Assembly: GCA_049799955.1 (NCBI GenBank)
Contig: JBARIW010000062.1
Location: 19,018-83,017, forward strand
Source: JBGTFE01 sp049799955
Lineage (GTDB): Bacteria; Acidobacteriota; Blastocatellia; Pyrinomonadales; Pyrinomonadaceae
Direction of reading: 5' to 3'
DNA length: 64,000 nucleotides
Translations under genes and position numbers: made by a program
Part shown: positions 25,517-34,114 of the stretch, piece after piece
How the letters are laid out: the number at the start of each line of letters is the position of its first letter
Numbering within the stretch: the first letter of the stretch is position 1
Notes under the pieces: generated by a model
Told to the model about the DNA's origin: nothing
Seen by the model: the letters and a program-made list of their open reading frames with translations, nothing else
Database searches by the model: none

Positions 25517-26431
25517 TTACTGCGCCGCAGCGTTGCCGTTATTCGAGCCGTTTGCGCCGTTGCCGTCAACAAGATTGCCCTGCCACGTATAAATATTGGT
25601 GCCCGATAATCCCGTCGTATTGCCCGTGATTATATTGTCGCCGATTCTGATAACTGCGCTCGAAAGCGCGTTGATGCCTGTCGTAGAGTGCGAAATCTGG
25701 CAGGTTTTCACGGCGAGAATCGAAGTCGAGCCGTTTGCCTGAAGTCCGGTGGTATTTCCCGTAAATGTCGAATTTTGAACGATGCTTGTTACCGCGCTGT
25801 TCTGACTAAGCCCGATGGCGTTTCCGGCAACGAGCGAATCGGTAACAAAAATGGTCGCCGTCGCCGCGCCGCTAAGAGCGGTGTTGATGCCGTTGGTGGC
25901 GTTATTTCTGATGGTCGTTTTTTTCACAACCAGATTGAACGCGCCCGAAGCAGTTTCAATCGTGATGCCGTGCGAGCTAAAACCATCGATAACTATCTCT
26001 TCGAGAACGAGTTTGTTTGCGGCGGTGATTCGAATACCGTGTACTCCGGTGCCCGCCCCGTATATTTCCAGCCCGCGAAGACGGACGTTTTTTGCCGTGT
26101 CAGCCGGGTCGGTAAGACTGATAGTTACGCCTGTTACCCCGCTGCTGCCTAAAATCGCGCCCTGCGTGTCTTCGCAGTCAATCGTGATTGATTTGTTAAT
26201 CGTTACCGTGCCGTAACCGCTCGGGTCAATACAATTTATTTCGCCGCCGGTGTTCGTTTTTGAAAGCGCGCCGGTAAAGGTTTTGCACGGAGCCGTGCGG
26301 CTGCACGGATTAATGTCGTCGCCGCCGCTCGAAACGTACGTGCGCGAAGCAAGCGCGTTTGCAGTTACCGAAAAAGTGAAAAAAAGTCCGACCAAAGCGA
26401 AAGTCCTGAAAACTAATCTGAATTTATTCAT
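25517..26431 (-). CDS. Secreted right-handed beta-helix protein, paralogue 3
   Basis: 304 residues with the same plan as paralogues 1 and 2: signal peptide (LVFRTFALVGLFFTFSV, ending ANA), SRTYVSSGGDDINPCSR, APCKTFTGALSKT, INKSITIDCEDTQG, and repeated strands ending FTGNTTGLQANG and ITGNTTGLSGTN. AAGGAGA precedes the ATG. It is the first gene of the tandem set in transcription order; no terminator separates it from paralogue 2. Confidence 0.8.
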   Translation of the reverse strand: MNKFRLVFRTFALVGLFFTFSVTANALASRTYVSSGGDDINPCSRTAPCKTFTGALSKTNTGGEINCIDPSGYGTVTINKSITIDCEDTQGAILGSSGVTGVTISLTDPADTAKNVRLRGLEIYGAGTGVHGIRITAANKLVLEEIVIDGFSSHGITIETASGAFNLVVKKTTIRNNATNGINTALSGAATATIFVTDSLVAGNAIGLSQNSAVTSIVQNSTFTGNTTGLQANGSTSILAVKTCQISHSTTGINALSSAVIRIGDNIITGNTTGLSGTNIYTWQGNLVDGNGANGSNNGNAAAQ

Positions 26432-26542
26432 TATCTTTTATCTCCTTAATTTTTCTTTGTTGGGTATAACCGTGAGGATATGGCAGGCTGCTTTATTTGT
26501 CTTCAAAGTTTCGCTCAAAAAACTCTCAAAAAACTCTCAAAT

Positions 26543-26617
26543 AGTGGTAAACGGTAAATGGTAAGTGGTGAGTGAGAAGAACTTTCTTTACTTACCACTA
26601 ACCACTTGCCACTATCT
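26543..26617. repeat. Heptad-period inverted arrays
   Basis: GTGGTAA/CGGTAAA/TGGTAAG units face ACTTACC/ACTAACC/ACTTGCC units. The gap 26432-26740 also holds the leader of the beta-helix genes; I see no gene in it. Confidence 0.82.
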
Positions 26618-26740
26618 TACTGATTCGGCGCGTTATCCCGACAGACGTTTTTCATCATATTATCGGGAAAAACTTTCGTCGTTCCCTCATCTATTTATTC
26701 TTTGGCTGCGTGATAATATAAAATCACTTCCGGGAAATCT

Positions 26741-27217
26741 ATGTCCACAATTTCCGCCGTTTTAGTTTCGCTTTTGATTTGCGTCGTCGCGGCGGCGCTG
26801 GAAGGTTTGTTTGCGGGAAAGGGCGTGAAGGCTTTTCTGGCAGATTTGCGCTCGCCACGCTTTTCGCCGCCGCTCTGGGTTTGGGCGATTATCGGCGTTT
26901 TTTATTATGCGACGTGTTTTATCATGCTTTTTCGAATCTTAAGATACGACGATAATTTTTCGATAAGATATATAGCCTTTGCGCTTCTGCTTGTCGTGAT
27001 GGCGGTTAATGCGTTCTGGAATTTTGTCTTTTTCCGGCGGCGAAATTTATTTTACAGCTTTCTGCTGAGCATTTTTTACTCGCTCGCGGCGCTTGCGCTT
27101 TTTGTTTGCCTTTACCAGTTTGATTATGTCGCGGCATACGCGGAAATTCCGTATCTGCTTTACCTGATTTACGCGCTCATTTGGAGTTACAAATTGATTA
27201 AACTGAATCCGAAATAA
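26741..27217 (+). CDS. TspO/MBR family membrane protein
   Basis: 158 residues with five predicted membrane segments (about 5-25, 46-66, 76-96, 103-123 and 131-151), the TspO/translocator-protein layout. SPRFSPPLWVWAIIGVFYYA (about 38-57) corresponds to the conserved Pro/Trp-rich loop and second helix. TspO proteins bind porphyrins and have roles in tetrapyrrole-linked regulation. The next gene, nhaA, starts 14 bases after its stop and is probably co-transcribed. Confidence 0.72.
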   Translation: MSTISAVLVSLLICVVAAALEGLFAGKGVKAFLADLRSPRFSPPLWVWAIIGVFYYATCFIMLFRILRYDDNFSIRYIAFALLLVVMAVNAFWNFVFFRRRNLFYSFLLSIFYSLAALALFVCLYQFDYVAAYAEIPYLLYLIYALIWSYKLIKLNPK

Positions 27218-27231
27218 TATCGACACAAAAG

Positions 27232-28389
27232 ATGAGCGCCGCGCAAAGAAAATTATCAAAGACATTTAAAAACTTCTTCGACTCGGAGAAATCGGGCGGA
27301 TTTCTTCTTATTATCTGCACGATTGTCTCGCTCGTTATCACAAATTCAAGCCTCGGCGCGGATTATCTTAGTCTGTGGCAGGCGCATATCGGCGGCTTAA
27401 GCGTCGAACATTGGATAAATGACGGCTTGATGGCGATTTTCTTTTTGTTTATCGGGCTGGAGCTCGAACGCGAGCTTTACAACGGCGAATTGTCAGATTT
27501 CAAAAACGCTCTGCTCCCGATTTTCGCAGCAGTCGGCGGCATCGTAACGCCCGCGCTGATTCATTTTGTGTTTAATTTCGGGACTAAAACGCAAGCCGGA
27601 ATCGGGATTCCGATGGCGACCGATATTGCTTTTGCGCTCGGCGTTCTGGCTCTTTTGGGAAACCGCATTCCGGCGTCTTTGAAAATTTTTCTGACCGCGC
27701 TCGCCGTCATCGACGATTTGGGCGCGATTATCGTCATCGCCGTTTTTTACACGGCAAAGCTTTCGTTTTTTTATTTAACCGGTGCAGGTTTGGTTTTCGG
27801 TTTGCTCGTCGCTCTGAATCGTTTTTTCCGCGTAAAAAGCTTAACCGCGTATCTGCTCGGCGGCGCGCTGATGTGGTTTTTGATGCTGAAATCGGGCGTT
27901 CACGCGACGATTGCCGGAGTTCTGCTCGCTTTTACGATTCCTTTTACGGCAAAAGAAGACGACGAAGATTCGCTTTCATACAAACTCGAAAATTTTCTGC
28001 ACAAGCCCGTCGCGTTCGTGATTCTGCCCGTTTTCGCGCTCGCCAATACGGGAATCGTCATCGGCGACGGCTGGTTTCAAAGTTTATCAGCGCCAAACAA
28101 TTCGGGCATTATTCTCGGCTTAACGCTCGGCAAACCAATCGGCATCACGCTTTTGAGCTTTATCGCCGTTTCAACCGGCATCTGCCGCCTGCCGCTCGAT
28201 TTAAATTGGAAACACATTTTCGGCGCGGGCATCTTGGGCGGCATCGGTTTTACGATGTCGATTTTTATCACAAATCTCGCTTTCGCAGGGAAAGCGGAAA
28301 TGATAAACGCTTCGAAAATGGCGATTCTATTTGCTTCTCTGACGGCGGGAACAATCGGTTTTCTGTGGCTCAAGATGCTGAATAAGTAA
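27232..28389 (+). CDS. nhaA: Na+/H+ antiporter NhaA
   Basis: 385 residues, about 12 membrane helices, close to the usual NhaA length (388 in E. coli). The ion-binding motif AVIDDLGAIIVIAVFY has the two adjacent Asp residues used for Na+ and H+ exchange; GIPMATDIAFALGVLALLG is also typical. The role is sodium and pH balance at the inner membrane. The last codons run into a heptad-period array. Confidence 0.93.
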   Translation: MSAAQRKLSKTFKNFFDSEKSGGFLLIICTIVSLVITNSSLGADYLSLWQAHIGGLSVEHWINDGLMAIFFLFIGLELERELYNGELSDFKNALLPIFAAVGGIVTPALIHFVFNFGTKTQAGIGIPMATDIAFALGVLALLGNRIPASLKIFLTALAVIDDLGAIIVIAVFYTAKLSFFYLTGAGLVFGLLVALNRFFRVKSLTAYLLGGALMWFLMLKSGVHATIAGVLLAFTIPFTAKEDDEDSLSYKLENFLHKPVAFVILPVFALANTGIVIGDGWFQSLSAPNNSGIILGLTLGKPIGITLLSFIAVSTGICRLPLDLNWKHIFGAGILGGIGFTMSIFITNLAFAGKAEMINASKMAILFASLTAGTIGFLWLKMLNK

Positions 28390-28504
28390 TAGGTAATAAA
28401 TAGGTGATAGGTGATAGGTGATAGGTGATAGGAAAGAAATTTCTTACTACCAATTACTTATTACCTATTCCCTATCACCTATTCCCTATCACCTATCACC
28501 TATT
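28386..28504. repeat. Heptad-period inverted arrays, long
   Basis: GGTGATA repeated four times plus variants (28391-28432) faces TTACTTATTACC and CCTATCACCTATTC units (28443-28504). It spans both convergent stop codons, nhaA on the left and the SnoaL-like gene on the right. Confidence 0.9.
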
Positions 28505-29006
28505 TCGGCAAAGGTTGGTCTGAGTTCCAGATTTCCCACGTAATCAGCCATTTTCCGTTTATTTTTTTGCGACATATAACGTGCCTGCCGGTTTCGACGA
28601 TGCGGTTGCTTGTGCCTTTCGGCGTGTAGGTGTTGATGTAGCGCGAACGCTCGATGGATACATCATCTTTGGTGATGATTTCTTCGGGAAAAGTTTCGTG
28701 TTTGGCTGCGTCCGTTTGTTCAAAAAACTTTTCAAGCTCGGCGCGGACTGCCTTTTTGCCGCTGACGGTCTGGTAGTTGTAAGGCATCGAAACCGCGTCT
28801 TCGGCATACAAATCGGAAAGATTGGCAATATCGCGCGCATTGAAAAGCCTATCCCATTCCGCGCCCGCATTTTTCAGATATTCGCTGTCGGAAACATTTT
28901 CCTTCGGCGCGTTCGGTTTTTGCTCATTGCGACAAGACGCGCCGAAAAATAACGCTAATAAAATCAGCAGAACGATTGGGTGATTTATAGAAAGAAACTT
29001 TTTCAT
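28500..29006 (-). CDS. SnoaL-like/DUF4440 lipoprotein
   Basis: 168 residues. The lipoprotein signal has LFFGASC as lipobox. The mature part matches the NTF2-like DUF4440/YybH group: AGAEWDRLFNARDIANLSDL, then YAEDAVSMPYNY, GKKAVRAELEKFF and NGKWLITWEIWNSD. These small cone-shaped domains bind ligands or act as enzymes; this one is exported and its ligand is unknown. The stop codon lies inside a heptad-period array. Confidence 0.72.
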   Translation of the reverse strand: MKKFLSINHPIVLLILLALFFGASCRNEQKPNAPKENVSDSEYLKNAGAEWDRLFNARDIANLSDLYAEDAVSMPYNYQTVSGKKAVRAELEKFFEQTDAAKHETFPEEIITKDDVSIERSRYINTYTPKGTSNRIVETGRHVICRKKINGKWLITWEIWNSDQPLPK

Positions 29007-29024
29007 ATCATTACTCCATAATAT

Positions 29025-29100
29025 TGGTAATTGGTAATTGGTGATTGGTAATAGGTATGTGTTTCTTAAACTAATTACCTATTACTTATTACTTATTACT
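29025..29100. repeat. Heptad-period inverted arrays
   Basis: GGTAATT/GGTGATT units face ATTACCT/ATTACTT units. It lies between the SnoaL-like gene's start and the stop of the histidine kinase and touches the latter. Confidence 0.88.
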
Positions 29101-31000
29101 TTCTCTTCCCGCGTTTTGCCAGCGCGGCGATGGTTTCGGCGAGTGTTTTCTGCTCGACGGGTTTGGATATATGCATTTGAAAACCGGCGGCGATGGCTTC
29201 CTGCTTATCGCCTTCCCTGACGTAAGCGGTAAGCGCGGCGGCTGGCACGTCGCAGCCTTGTTCGGGCGATAAAGCGCGTATTTTGCTGATAAGCGTTAAA
29301 CCGTTTTCGATTGGCATTCCGAGGTCGGAGACGAGAATATCCGGTTTCCATTCAAGAAAAGTATCGAGCGCGGCGGCGGCGGAAGCGGCGGCGCGAACTT
29401 CCGCGCCGTATTCCTTCAGCATCAGTTCAAGAATCTCAAGCGTGTCCGGGTCGTCGTCAACCATAAGGACGCGCAAGCCGTTTAAATCGGGCGGCTCTGC
29501 CGGAAGACCGACGCCCGTTTGCGCCCGCCAGTTTACCGCGTCGGCTTCGGCGGCGAGCGGCAGTTTTACGGTAAATGTCGAGCCGTTGCCGTCGCTCGCG
29601 GCTTGAACGGTTCCGCCGTGAAGCTCGACCAAGTGACGGACAATCGCCAGACCCAAGCCCAAACCTCTGTCCGCCCGCGTCGTTGACGAATCGGCTTGAC
29701 GAAAACGCTCAAAGACAAACGGAAGAAATTTTGCTTCGATACCGATGCCCGTATCGCTCACGTTTATCTCGATGTTCGAATCAACCCGTTTAAGGCTGAC
29801 TTCGACGCGACCGTCGTTAGGCGTGAACTTGATGGCGTTTGAGACGAGATTCCAGATTACCTGCTGAAGACGGTCGGCGTCGCCGATAATCAAACCCGCA
29901 TTTTCGTCGAGCGAGACGTTCAGCGCAATGGATTTGGCGTTCGCCGCCGGCTGCTGCGTTTCGACCGCGGCGTAGATTATCGGCGTCAGCTCGACCGGCT
30001 CGGATTCGATTTGCAGCTTGCCCGTGATAATGCGCGAAACGTCCAGAATATCGCTGATAATCTCCGCCTGCGCCTTCGCGTTGCGCTCGATTATGGTCAT
30101 CGCGTTGCGGACGTTTTCCTCTTTCAGCATTCCTTTTTTGAGCATCGAAGACCAGCCGAGGATAGCGTTTAGAGGCGTGCGAAGCTCATGCGAGACGGTC
30201 GCCAGAAATTCGTCCTTGAGACGATTTGCGTCTTCCGCTTCGCCTCGCGCCGACTGCTCGCTTTCAAACAGACGCTCGCGCTCGTGCTCGGCGGCGCGGC
30301 GCGCGGTGATGTCGTGAAAGACGAGAATCGCGCCGATAACTCTGCCGCCGTCGTCTTTAATCGGCGCGCCGCTGTCTTCAATCGGAATCTCGCGCCCGTC
30401 TTTTGTAATCAAAATCGTATGATTGGCAAGCCCGACGACCAGACCTTCGCGCTTGATTGCCGTAAAAGGGCTTTCGACCGGCGCGCGCGTTTCCTCGTTG
30501 ATAATGTGAAATACTTCTTCGAGCGGGCGACCTTCGGCTTCATCAATTTTCCAGCCGGTCAGATTTTCGGCGGTCGGATTGATAAAATTGATTTTGCCGT
30601 CGATGTCTGTGGCAATCACGGCGTCGCCGATGCTTTCAAGCGTTACCTGTAACAATTCCTGCTGCTCGCGCAGACGTTTTTCGGCTTTCCGGCGCGAGCT
30701 TGCAAATAAAACGACGCTTCCGAATAAAATCAGGCGATTGAAAGTTATCAGCGCCAGCTTAAATGTAAACTCGGGTTTGGCTGCATAGGCGAAATAAACT
30801 AATGCGGCTTCAAAAAGAATTGCGACCATCAAGCCGGGACCTGTGCCCAGATACCAGGCAGCGGCAATCATTGCCGCAATAATCAGCCAGGTCAAAGCCG
30901 GAGCCAGAAAAGGAATACCGATACTAAGCCCGATTAGCAGCACAAACGCGCCCAAAGCTAATCCGTAACGCAAAAATCCTGACTTTATTTCCCTTGCCAT
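29096..31000 (-). CDS. Hybrid sensor histidine kinase with receiver domain
   Basis: 634 residues. Four membrane helices (about 10-100, DUF4118/KdpD-like) lead to a PAS domain (about 113-235), then HisKA with H271 in FLATVSHELRTPLNAI. The HATPase domain has its N-box at WNLVSNAIKF (383-392) and G-boxes DTGIG (416-420) and GLGLGLAIV (446-454). A C-terminal receiver has D515/D516 and phospho-acceptor D559 in ILVSDLGMP. A membrane or PAS-bound signal would drive His-to-Asp phosphotransfer within the protein. No response regulator lies next to it, so its output partner is unknown. Confidence 0.9.
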   Translation of the reverse strand: MAREIKSGFLRYGLALGAFVLLIGLSIGIPFLAPALTWLIIAAMIAAAWYLGTGPGLMVAILFEAALVYFAYAAKPEFTFKLALITFNRLILFGSVVLFASSRRKAEKRLREQQELLQVTLESIGDAVIATDIDGKINFINPTAENLTGWKIDEAEGRPLEEVFHIINEETRAPVESPFTAIKREGLVVGLANHTILITKDGREIPIEDSGAPIKDDGGRVIGAILVFHDITARRAAEHERERLFESEQSARGEAEDANRLKDEFLATVSHELRTPLNAILGWSSMLKKGMLKEENVRNAMTIIERNAKAQAEIISDILDVSRIITGKLQIESEPVELTPIIYAAVETQQPAANAKSIALNVSLDENAGLIIGDADRLQQVIWNLVSNAIKFTPNDGRVEVSLKRVDSNIEINVSDTGIGIEAKFLPFVFERFRQADSSTTRADRGLGLGLAIVRHLVELHGGTVQAASDGNGSTFTVKLPLAAEADAVNWRAQTGVGLPAEPPDLNGLRVLMVDDDPDTLEILELMLKEYGAEVRAAASAAAALDTFLEWKPDILVSDLGMPIENGLTLISKIRALSPEQGCDVPAAALTAYVREGDKQEAIAAGFQMHISKPVEQKTLAETIAALAKRGKRK

Positions 31001-31141
31001 CGTGAATTATCTGAAACAAATATCCTGCTTCTGTTTTCCCGAATTACGCAAATTATAAACAGAACCGCGAGAGGCTTTTAGTATAGCTATTTACAACTAG
31101 TTATTGCAAAAAGCTTTGGAAATACGCGAATAAGTTTTGCT

Positions 31142-31181
31142 TTATAGAACGCCGCGAAAGGATTTGCAGTGAAGCGGGAAG
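31142..31181 (-). pseudogene. Remnant of an rnhB 3' end
   Basis: Read on the minus strand this stretch encodes PLHCKSFRGVL and a TAA stop, against PLHRKSFRGVL and TGA at the end of the intact rnhB (31666-31706). The two DNA copies differ at about five sites, all transitions and mostly synonymous, plus one indel. The two ends bracket hicB and hicA, so the hicBA cassette appears to have entered the 3' end of rnhB, leaving a duplicated terminus. Confidence 0.75.
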
Positions 31182-31197
31182 AGTTTGTTAGTAAGAA

Positions 31198-31422
31198 TTA
31201 GTTATTTTTCAAAAATTCTTCAACAGTAAGGTTTATATCCTGAGCAATTTTACGAAGCAGAAATGGTGAGATGTCTCTGCCTTTGTGAACGGGAACGGTT
31301 GTTCCGCGCCCATCAGAGTGTCGAAACTGCTTGTGCGAGCCGCGTTGGCGGACTTCGGTAAAGCCAAGTTTTCTCAAAATGGAAATAACTTCAATCGGTT
31401 TTAATACAGGAAGATTGCCCAT
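31198..31422 (-). CDS. hicA: HicA-family mRNA interferase toxin
   Basis: 74 residues with the HicA double-stranded-RNA-binding-like fold: VISILRKLGFTEVRQRGSHK, with the catalytic His in GSHKQFRH, then TTVPVHKGRDISPFLLRKIA. HicA cleaves mRNA and is held inactive by HicB. It follows hicB with one base between them on the same strand, so this pair is ordered antitoxin first, the reverse of the textbook E. coli hicAB. The pair lies between a duplicated rnhB end and rnhB itself. Confidence 0.88.
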   Translation of the reverse strand: MGNLPVLKPIEVISILRKLGFTEVRQRGSHKQFRHSDGRGTTVPVHKGRDISPFLLRKIAQDINLTVEEFLKNN

Positions 31423-31423
31423 T

Positions 31424-31633
31424 TTATGCGACCATTAATGTTTGTGTCCCAACAAAATCGGTTTCCATTTCAGGCTCTCCGTCTTCGAGAAGCATTTCGA
31501 CGACTTCGCGCATATTTTCTCCTAATTCATCGAGTGTTTCAGCCTGACTATGAGCGCCCGAAAAGCCCGGAATATAGCCGACATAAAGATTGGTATCCGC
31601 ACATTTTTCGATAATGTAAATATATTTTTTCAT
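31424..31633 (-). CDS. hicB: HicB-family antitoxin
   Basis: 69 residues with the partial RNase H-like HicB fold: YIYIIEKCADTNLYVGYIPG, FSGAHSQAETLDELGENMRE and VVEMLLEDG. It lacks a clear C-terminal DNA-binding domain, so it may bind the toxin but regulate poorly by itself. It directly precedes hicA in transcription and begins 33 bases after the stop of rnhB. Confidence 0.85.
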   Translation of the reverse strand: MKKYIYIIEKCADTNLYVGYIPGFSGAHSQAETLDELGENMREVVEMLLEDGEPEMETDFVGTQTLMVA

Positions 31634-31665
31634 AACTTGCGCCGTTTAGGATTATACAAAACTTT

Positions 31666-32265
31666 TCATAAAACACCACGAAAAGATTTGCGGTGAAGCG
31701 GGCAAGCGCCGTGTTTTCTGATTGCTTCGAAATGCGCTTTCGTTCCGTAGCCGACATGTTTTGCAAATCCGTATTCGGGAAATGTTTTGTCCAATTCGCG
31801 CATCAAGTTGTCGCGGTAGGTTTTTGCTAAGATGGAAGCCGCGGCGATTGAGGCGGAAACAGCGTCGCCTTTGATGATGGATTTTTGCGGAAGACTAATT
31901 TCTTTGAGCTGAACCGCGTCGATTAATAAAAAATCGGCTTTTGGCTGGAGAGCTTCGACGGCAAGACGCATCGCTTTTTTTGTCGCCTGCAAAATATTGA
32001 TGCGGTCGATTTCTTCGGCTTCGATTTGCGCGATTGAAAAGGCGACTGCGCTTTGTTTAAGCTCTTCGGCGATTTGTTCGCGCTTTTTTGCCGTAAGCTT
32101 TTTCGAATCGTTTAAGCCTTCGGGCAAAGGACGCGATAAATCCAGAATACAAGCCGCCGCGACGACCGCCCCGGCGAGACATCCGCGCCCGACCTCATCG
32201 ATTCCGGCAATGAAGCTGTAACCGTCGGCGATTGCCTGTTTTTCGAAATCGATTCCTATTTGCAT
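31666..32265 (-). CDS. rnhB: Ribonuclease HII
   Basis: RNase HII removes ribonucleotides misincorporated in DNA and the RNA of RNA-DNA hybrids. 199 residues with the catalytic GIDEVGRGCLAGAVVAA (Asp-Glu), LNDSKKLTAKKR, and Asp in FLLIDAVQL; the family's YG-hook/HVGYGTK segment follows. It is the last gene of the ffh-rpsP-khpA-rimM-trmD-rplS operon, the usual neighbour of rplS. Its final 13 codons are duplicated at 31142-31181. Confidence 0.92.
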   Translation of the reverse strand: MQIGIDFEKQAIADGYSFIAGIDEVGRGCLAGAVVAAACILDLSRPLPEGLNDSKKLTAKKREQIAEELKQSAVAFSIAQIEAEEIDRINILQATKKAMRLAVEALQPKADFLLIDAVQLKEISLPQKSIIKGDAVSASIAAASILAKTYRDNLMRELDKTFPEYGFAKHVGYGTKAHFEAIRKHGACPLHRKSFRGVL

Positions 32266-32273
32266 ATGAGAAA

Positions 32274-32371
32274 ATAGAACGCAGATGACGCAGATTAAGC
32301 TGATTTTCGCGGATAAATCTTTATAAAATATCCGTGTTAATCCGCTAAATCCGCGCTATCCGCGTTCTATT
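32274..32371. repeat. Long imperfect palindrome, GCGGAT type
   Basis: ATAGAACGCAGATGACGCAG at the left is mirrored by GCGCTATCCGCGTTCTAT at the right, with inner arms TTTTCGCGGATA / TATCCGTGTTAATC. Related to the palindrome at 17754-17850. It separates rplS and rnhB. Confidence 0.88.
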
Positions 32372-32382
32372 AATTTCAATAA

Positions 32383-32754
32383 TTACTTCGCTGCGTGTTT
32401 CGTTTTTGTGCGCGTATCGCGTTCTTTGATACGTGCCGCTTTACCGCGCAAATCACGCAGGTAATAAAGTTTTGCGCGACGAACTTTACCGCGGCGCGTA
32501 ACGTCGATGTGGTCGATAACGGTTGCGTGAAGCGGGAAAATTCTTTCCACGCCGACGCCGAAACTGACCTTTCTGACGGTTATGGTTTCGCGTATGCCGC
32601 CGTGTTTGCGGGCGATGCAGACGCCTTCAAAAGCCTGAAGGCGTTCCTTGTTTCCTTCCTTGATACGCACGTGTACGCGAACGTTGTCGCCCGGCTGAAA
32701 GGCAGGAATATCTGTCTTTAACTGTATATTTTCAATATTATCTAAACGATTCAT
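32383..32754 (-). CDS. rplS: Ribosomal protein L19
   Basis: 123 residues. Typical L19 segments are IPAFQPGDNVRVHVRIKEG, ERLQAFEGVCIARKHGG, ETITVRKVSFGVGVERIFPL and RRGKVRRAKLYYLRDLRGKA. It binds 23S rRNA at the subunit interface. The gene is in the conserved order rimM-trmD-rplS and is followed by rnhB. The C-terminus ends in a short basic tail. Confidence 0.96.
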   Translation of the reverse strand: MNRLDNIENIQLKTDIPAFQPGDNVRVHVRIKEGNKERLQAFEGVCIARKHGGIRETITVRKVSFGVGVERIFPLHATVIDHIDVTRRGKVRRAKLYYLRDLRGKAARIKERDTRTKTKHAAK

Positions 32755-32815
32755 TTTATTTGTCAGCGAGAGGTGAACGCCCGAAGTTAAATCTATAACC
32801 TTTGACTAATCACTT

Positions 32816-33526
32816 TCAGCTATTCTCCTTATCTAATAAGTCTTTTCTAACTTTTTGCGTCTTTTCCAACGCCTTTTGTTTACGCCATTTTTCAATCTCG
32901 GCGTGATTTCCGCTCAAAAGAATTTCCGGCACCTGCATTCCACGAAAATCGCGCGGCTGCGTGTAGTGCGGATAATCCAGCAACCCGTTTGAAAACGAAT
33001 CGTTTTCCGCCGACGTTTCGCTGCCGAGAGCGTTCGGCAAAAGCCGCACAATCGCGTCAACCAAAACTATCGCCGCCGGCTCGCCGCCCGAAAGCACGTA
33101 ATCGCCGATTGAAATTTCTTCCGTAACAAGCGCTTCGTTAACTCTCTCGTCAACGCCTTCGTAGCGCCCGCAAATCAAAATCAGATGCTCGATTTCCGCG
33201 GCAAATTCCCGCGCCACTTCCTGTTTGAATTGCCTTCCCTGCGGCGAAAGCAAGACGACTTTTGTGCCCTGCGGATAATTTTCGCGCCCGGTCGTTCCAA
33301 TCAGATTTTCAATCGCGTTAAAAATCGGCTCGGCTTTGAAAACCATCCCGTCGCCGCCGCCGAAAGGTCGGTCGTCCGTCATCCGGTGCTTGTCGGTCGT
33401 AAACTCGCGCAAATCGTGAACGTTTATTTCCACAATTTCCGCTAAGCGCGCGCGGCGGATTATTCCAAAATCAAAGACCTCGCGAAAAAATTCGGGAAAT
33501 ATGGTTAAGACATCAATCTTTAACAT
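32816..33526 (-). CDS. trmD: tRNA (guanine-N1-)-methyltransferase TrmD
   Basis: TrmD methylates G37 of tRNAs with G36 and prevents frameshifting. 236 residues show IDVLTIFPEFF, the knot-forming VVLLSPQGRQFKQE, LILICGRYEGVDERV and ISIGDYVLSGGEPAAI, all hallmark SPOUT/TrmD segments. It lies between rimM and rplS as in most bacteria. A heptad-period array fills the 69 bases between rimM and trmD. Confidence 0.96.
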   Translation of the reverse strand: MLKIDVLTIFPEFFREVFDFGIIRRARLAEIVEINVHDLREFTTDKHRMTDDRPFGGGDGMVFKAEPIFNAIENLIGTTGRENYPQGTKVVLLSPQGRQFKQEVAREFAAEIEHLILICGRYEGVDERVNEALVTEEISIGDYVLSGGEPAAIVLVDAIVRLLPNALGSETSAENDSFSNGLLDYPHYTQPRDFRGMQVPEILLSGNHAEIEKWRKQKALEKTQKVRKDLLDKENS

Positions 33527-33528
33527 TT

Positions 33529-33599
33529 TGTCCTTTGTCCTTTGTCCTTTGTCCTTTGCTTATCTTGCTAAGGACGAATGACTAAGGACAAAGGACTAA
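33529..33599. repeat. Heptad-period inverted arrays
   Basis: GTCCTTT repeated four times faces AAGGACG/AAGGACA/AAGGACT units. It is inside the operon between trmD and rimM and touches the rimM stop codon. Confidence 0.92.
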
Positions 33600-34111
33600 A
33601 ATTCCAACAAACCTTCGGGCGCGTCAACACGAATCAACTTGTTTTCAATATCAACTGATATGCAAATCGCTTCGGCAAACGGAATCATATATTCTTTTTC
33701 CGCGCCCGCGACGATTAAAATCTCCGTTCCGCCCGTCCGCATTATTTCTTTAACGCGCCCGATTTGCTCGCCTTCGACGGTTTCGACCGCGCAGCCTTCA
33801 AGTTCCCAATCGAAATATTCGTCCGTCTCAAGCTCGACCGCTTCGGTTTCAGGAACGCAGATTTCCGTGTTTCTTAAAGCTTCCGCCGCCTCAATCGAAT
33901 CGATGCCCTCAAATTTCAGGATGATTCTGCCTTTCTGAAACCAGAATTTTTCAATTTTCAATTCCGCGCGCGCGCCGTTCGGCTTAATCGCCAGAACCGT
34001 TTCCAGATTTTCAAATCTTTCGGGAAAATCGGTCAAAACATCGGCGACCGCCTCGCCGCGCAGTCCGCGCGTCTTGGCAATTCTGGCGATAGCGACCAAA
34101 TCTTCGCTCAC
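33596..34111 (-). CDS. rimM: 16S rRNA processing protein RimM
   Basis: 171 residues: the N-terminal RimM domain (LVAIARIAKTRGLRGEAVAD, then VLAIKPNGARAELKIEKFWF) and a C-terminal PRC barrel (DEYFDWELEGCAVETVEGEQ, IGRVKEIMRTGGTEILIVAG and EYMIPFAEAICISVD). It helps mature the 30S head by binding S19. It lies 3 bases after khpA, in the conserved ribosome-maturation operon. Confidence 0.94.
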   Translation of the reverse strand: MSEDLVAIARIAKTRGLRGEAVADVLTDFPERFENLETVLAIKPNGARAELKIEKFWFQKGRIILKFEGIDSIEAAEALRNTEICVPETEAVELETDEYFDWELEGCAVETVEGEQIGRVKEIMRTGGTEILIVAGAEKEYMIPFAEAICISVDIENKLIRVDAPEGLLEF

Positions 34112-34114
34112 AGC

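Noticed and set aside
28386..28504. Tandem repeats resembling a CRISPR array
   Set aside because: The unit is only seven bases with no spacers, and the array is mirrored; no cas gene is nearby.
33529..33599. Heptad arrays as simple intrinsic terminators
   Set aside because: Several sit inside operons or inside genes and lack T-runs, so termination alone does not explain them.
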